Below, piece by piece: positions 7,375-9,939 of a DNA stretch of 9,939 nt; position 1 is the stretch's first letter; each line of letters begins with the position of its first letter. The stretch comes from Bacteroidales bacterium. GTDB taxonomy: Bacteria; Bacteroidota; Bacteroidia; Bacteroidales; Dysgonomonadaceae. The DNA lies in NCBI GenBank assembly GCA_012799155.1, contig JAAZLV010000313.1:1-9939 (forward strand). Reading direction: 5' to 3'. The position numbers and the translations under genes are program-made. Under the pieces are notes generated by a model that made no database searches, was not told the origin of the DNA, and saw nothing but the letters and a program-made list of their open reading frames with translations.

Positions 7375-7382
7375 TTACTTTG
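7375..7382 (+). promoter_or_regulatory. weak candidate -7 element for the radical SAM operon
   Basis: TTACTTTG matches TAnnTTTG at all but the second base and lies 49 bases before the ATG at 7432, allowing a leader of about 40 bases. No clear -33 element is seen at the usual spacing. A promoter must lie in this 222-base gap because the upstream gene is divergent, but this exact site is uncertain. Confidence 0.3.
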
Positions 7383-7431
7383 TATTGATCATTGTGCGAT
7401 GCTCTGTGATTGAAACCCTGGAACTAATGGT

Positions 7432-8694
7432 ATGAATGAGAGGATACTGGAGAAACTGAACATCCTGGCCGATGCTGCCAAGTACGACGTGTCATGTGCG
7501 TCGAGTGGCACCTCGCGCCCTGCTGTCAAGGGAGGTATCGGCACGGCGACAGGGTGGGGCATCTGTCATAGCTTCACTCCAGACGGGCGGTGCATTTCAC
7601 TCTTCAAGATATTGCTCACTAACCACTGTATCTACGATTGTGCCTACTGTACCAACCGTCGCAGCAATGATGTGAAGCGTACTGCCTTCACCCCGCGTGA
7701 GCTGGCCGAGCTTACCATCGCCTTTTACCAGCGCAACTACATTGAAGGTCTCTTTCTTAGCTCGGGGGTAATGCGTAACCCCGACTATACCATGGAGCAG
7801 ATGCTGCGCGTGGTGAAGCTGTTGCGGGAGCAGTACCGCTTCAACGGTTACATCCACATGAAAGCCATCCCTGGTGCAAGCGACAATCTGATTGCACAAG
7901 CGGGCCGTTATGCCGACCGTATGAGTGTCAATTTGGAGATCCCCTCGGAGGAGAACCTGAAGCTGTTGGCTCCGGAGAAGAATTACAGTGAGGTGTTCGC
8001 CCCTATGCGGTTCATCCAGCAGGGGATGCTGGAAAGCGCTGAAGATCGGAAAAAGTTCCGCTCTGCTCCCCGCTTCGTGCCGGCAGGTCAGAGCACCCAG
8101 CTGATCATAGGTGCCACGCCCGCCAACGACCATCAGATTCTCACCCTCGCCTCGGCACTCTATCGGCGGCCTTCTTTCAAGCGGGTTTACTACTCGGGTT
8201 ACATTCCTGTGAACAATGGTGACAGCCGTCTGCCGACACTCGCTGCACCGCCGCTGGTACGTGAGAACAGGCTCTATCAGGCGGACTGGCTCATGCGTTT
8301 CTACCAGTTCAAGGCATCCGAGATCGTCGATGAGTCGCACCCCGACCTGGATCTCGACCTGGATCCAAAGATGGGATGGGCATTGCGTCACCCGGAGTTC
8401 TTCCCGGTGGATGTCAACAGTGCACCCTACGAAATGATCCTCCGCGTACCGGGCATCGGCGTGAAGTCGGCAAAACTGATCGTTGCATCAAGGCGATACG
8501 GGCGACTGAGCAGTACTCAGTTGAAGAAGATAGGAGTGGTGATGAAGCGGGCACAATACTTCATCCTCTGTCGCGAGCTGCCGATGCAGACGGTAAACGA
8601 ACTCACACCCCAGTATGTGCGACGGCAGGTTACGCAGAAGCAGCAGAAACGGACGGCCGAACTATTGCAGTACACCATTGAATGGGGGGAGTGA
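7432..8694 (+). CDS. radical SAM protein, putative DNA modification/repair (TIGR03916-like)
   Basis: Radical S-adenosylmethionine enzyme of the family described as 'putative DNA modification/repair radical SAM protein'; its substrate and product are not established as far as I know. The 420 residues contain the 4Fe-4S motif CIYDCAYC (Cys66, Cys70, Cys73), followed by NRRSND. Upstream are further cysteines at 22, 45 and 54 (SCASSGTSR and GICHSFTPDGRC), and one lies at 380. The TIM-barrel core spans about 55-300, including LFLSSGV (107-113), HMKAIPGA (142-149) and MSVNLEIPSEENL (164-176). The C-terminal part has a helix-hairpin-helix, ILRVPGIGVKSAKLIVASRRYG (336-357), of the kind that contacts DNA backbone. 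The start ATG is chosen because it opens the conserved MNERILEKLNILADAAKYD end. The partner gene starts 4 bases after the stop. Length and motifs look intact. The long reverse-strand frame inside is a shadow. Confidence 0.92.
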   Translation: MNERILEKLNILADAAKYDVSCASSGTSRPAVKGGIGTATGWGICHSFTPDGRCISLFKILLTNHCIYDCAYCTNRRSNDVKRTAFTPRELAELTIAFYQRNYIEGLFLSSGVMRNPDYTMEQMLRVVKLLREQYRFNGYIHMKAIPGASDNLIAQAGRYADRMSVNLEIPSEENLKLLAPEKNYSEVFAPMRFIQQGMLESAEDRKKFRSAPRFVPAGQSTQLIIGATPANDHQILTLASALYRRPSFKRVYYSGYIPVNNGDSRLPTLAAPPLVRENRLYQADWLMRFYQFKASEIVDESHPDLDLDLDPKMGWALRHPEFFPVDVNSAPYEMILRVPGIGVKSAKLIVASRRYGRLSSTQLKKIGVVMKRAQYFILCRELPMQTVNELTPQYVRRQVTQKQQKRTAELLQYTIEWGE

Positions 8695-8698
8695 AGCA

Positions 8699-9469
8699 AT
8701 GATCCTTTTCCACTACGACAAAACCTTTGAAGGATTGCTCTCTTGCATCTTCTTCGCCTATGCCCAGAAGTGCTTTCCCGATATGATCCTTTCGCCCTCT
8801 GATCAACAGCCGCTCTTTGCCGATGAGCAATACGTGGTGGTGTCGGATAAGGTGAAGGCATCACGGGTCTGGAGCAGCCTGGAGAAGAAGTTGTCGAAAA
8901 TTGCACGCAGAATGATGATGAGTGTCTGGATCTCCGGATTGCCCGAAACAGAGATGCTTCTCTTTAGATACATGTGCAAGAACATAGACCATCCCCAAGG
9001 TGTTGAACTCAATTTTGGTGATACGGATGTGTTGCGGGTGAAGGAGATCGCACAGCAGGTCTCTCGCGAGGCACAACGCCTCGTGCAGTTTGTACGTTTT
9101 CAGGAGACTGCCGATGGAATCTGGTTCGCACCCATCGCACCTCGTTACAACCTGCTACCGCTGGTAGTGAAGCACTTCCGTAACCGCTACTCGTCTCAGC
9201 CCTGGATCCTTTACGATACCACACGCAATCAGGGTCTCTACTGGGACACCCATACTGTGCATGATGTTTCCTTTTCGCCTGCCGATCTGGCAGCCTTGAA
9301 ACTCGGACAACTTAATGGAGATAAACAGTCGGACGAGGAACAGCTCATTCAGCGAATGTGGAAAGAGTATTTCCGCAGCATCACCATTCGGGAGCGGCTC
9401 AATCTGAAACTACAGCAACAACACATGCCTAAAAAATACTGGAAGTATCTAACAGAGTTACAGCAGTAA
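8699..9469 (+). CDS. TIGR03915/DUF4130-like DNA metabolism protein, partner of the radical SAM protein
   Basis: Protein of the 'probable DNA metabolism protein' type that is regularly encoded beside TIGR03916 radical SAM enzymes; its activity is unknown. I place the start at ATG 8699, because MILFHYDKTFEGLLSCIF is the conserved N-terminus; the frame stays open upstream into the radical SAM gene but that part is not family-like. A GGGGGGAG run (8684-8691) precedes it. The 256 residues include HFRNRYSSQPWILYDTTR (159-176) with GLYWD just after, and the C-terminal block WKEYFRSITIRERLN followed by QQQHMPKKYWKYLTE (239-253), both family hallmarks. In some relatives this domain is fused to or adjacent to a uracil-DNA glycosylase domain; here the protein ends right after DUF4130 and no glycosylase follows. 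A four-base gap between the two genes indicates one transcript. Confidence 0.9.
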   Translation: MILFHYDKTFEGLLSCIFFAYAQKCFPDMILSPSDQQPLFADEQYVVVSDKVKASRVWSSLEKKLSKIARRMMMSVWISGLPETEMLLFRYMCKNIDHPQGVELNFGDTDVLRVKEIAQQVSREAQRLVQFVRFQETADGIWFAPIAPRYNLLPLVVKHFRNRYSSQPWILYDTTRNQGLYWDTHTVHDVSFSPADLAALKLGQLNGDKQSDEEQLIQRMWKEYFRSITIRERLNLKLQQQHMPKKYWKYLTELQQ

Positions 9470-9545
9470 GCTACAGGCTACAATGTCGTAAACTTCTCAC
9501 CCCAAACCATCAACATCGAACTTTAAACCTGCTATCTATTAAACG

Positions 9546-9580
9546 AAAAAACGGATTGCTGAGGCAATCCGTTTTACTTT
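9546..9580. terminator. bidirectional intrinsic terminator between convergent genes
   Basis: AAAACGGATTGC (9548-9559) and GCAATCCGTTTT (9564-9575) are perfect inverted copies around a TGAG loop, giving a 12-bp stem. On the plus strand the stem ends in TTTT, then ACTTT; on the minus strand it is followed by a run of six T (complement of the A-run 9546-9551). It therefore can end both the radical SAM/DUF4130 transcript and the mscL transcript. The remaining bases of the 131-base gap show nothing else I can support. Confidence 0.9.
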
Positions 9581-9600
9581 AACTACGATAGGGAGCCGGC

Positions 9601-9939
9601 TCAATCTTTCTTCAGCAGATCACGGATCTCGGTCAACAGTATTTCCTCCTTGGTTGGTGCAGGCGGAGCTTCCGGAGCGGGTGCTTCCTCTTTTTTCCGC
9701 TTCATGCTGTTCATTGCTTTGATGACGAAGAAGATGGAGATCCCGATGATCAGGAAGTCAATGACAGCCTGGATGAAGGCACCATAGTTCCAGGTGATGG
9801 CAGGAGCAAGAATCTCTTCTCCCTGCAATACAGCCTCTTTCAGTACCACTTTCAGTTCGGCGAACTTGGAGTCACCAACTAACATTGCAATGGGTGGCAT
9901 CAGGATGTCGTTCACGAACGAAGTGACAATCTTTCCGAA
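9601..9939 (-). CDS. mscL: large-conductance mechanosensitive channel MscL (N-terminus beyond window edge)
   Basis: Homopentameric inner-membrane channel that opens under high membrane tension and releases solutes during osmotic downshock. The frame is open to the last base: [22 protein letters not shown] is the end of the first pore-lining helix, so the apparent GTG start at 9915 is an internal valine. About 25-30 N-terminal residues lie outside. A periplasmic loop follows ([20 protein letters not shown] to APAITWNYG), then the second helix [23 protein letters not shown], the basic SMKRKKEE cluster at the membrane face, an Ala/Pro-rich linker, and the C-terminal bundle helix [17 protein letters not shown]. 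All parts expected of MscL after the edge are present. It converges on the DUF4130-like gene across a bidirectional terminator, so it is an independent unit whose promoter lies to the right of the window. Confidence 0.95.
   Translation of the reverse strand, partial: FGKIVTSFVNDILMPPIAMLVGDSKFAELKVVLKEAVLQGEEILAPAITWNYGAFIQAVIDFLIIGISIFFVIKAMNSMKRKKEEAPAPEAPPAPTKEEILLTEIRDLLKKD

Noticed and set aside
7597..8391. Reverse-strand frame of 264 codons inside the radical SAM gene
   Set aside because: It is fully antisense to a gene with clear family motifs, has no recognisable domain and no plausible leader; it is a codon-bias shadow.
8615..8698. N-terminal extension of the DUF4130-like protein into the radical SAM gene
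   Set aside because: The 28 extra residues would need to overlap the upstream gene and do not resemble the family; the ATG at 8699 opens the conserved MILFHYDKTF N-terminus.
9913..9915. GTG as the start of mscL
   Set aside because: The frame continues to the window end as FGKIVTSF, the conserved first helix of MscL; the true start lies outside.

Overview
The window is chromosomal DNA from a member of the phylum Bacteroidota, most likely order Bacteroidales. The evidence is the style of the genes: the ParE wording ([15 protein letters not shown]), a parE-coaD-S41 peptidase order familiar from Bacteroidales, a DUF6249-like membrane protein next to an ECF sigma factor, mostly weak Shine-Dalgarno signals, and a TAnnTTTG-type -7 promoter element. 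Base composition looks close to balanced. A Dysgonomonadaceae-type genus (Proteiniphilum/Petrimonas-like) would fit, but this is a guess. I see no rRNA, tRNA, CRISPR array, insertion sequence or phage gene.

Region 1 (1-5808, plus strand) is a tight co-directional run of five genes. It contains topoisomerase IV subunit B (parE, 5' end cut off by the window), phosphopantetheine adenylyltransferase (coaD, stop and start codons overlapping), a secreted PDZ-containing S41/CtpA-type protease, a PPK2-family polyphosphate:nucleotide phosphotransferase, and a secreted BNR/Asp-box beta-propeller protein. Gaps are 7-15 bases, so they are probably co-transcribed at least in part. The first four are core functions; the fifth looks like an accessory exported protein.

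Region 2 (5827-7209, minus strand) is a three-gene regulatory operon read right to left: a small DUF6249-like membrane protein, an ECF sigma factor, and a small two-helix membrane protein with a charged N-terminal cytoplasmic region that may act as an anti-sigma or signalling partner. It converges on the BNR gene with only 18 bases between stop codons.

Region 3 (7210-7431) is a divergent, A/T-rich regulatory gap. It has a good -7 box for the minus operon, a weaker candidate for the plus operon and a 12-base perfect palindrome between them.

Region 4 (7432-9469, plus strand) is a two-gene cassette: a radical SAM protein of the 'putative DNA modification/repair' type (TIGR03916-like) and its regular partner, a TIGR03915/DUF4130-like protein. 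Their biochemical role is not established to my knowledge, and this pair is the closest thing here to an undescribed system. No uracil-DNA glycosylase domain, the partner this family is named for, is in the window.

Region 5 (9470-9939) holds a strong bidirectional hairpin terminator and, on the minus strand, mscL (large-conductance mechanosensitive channel), whose N-terminus lies beyond the right edge.
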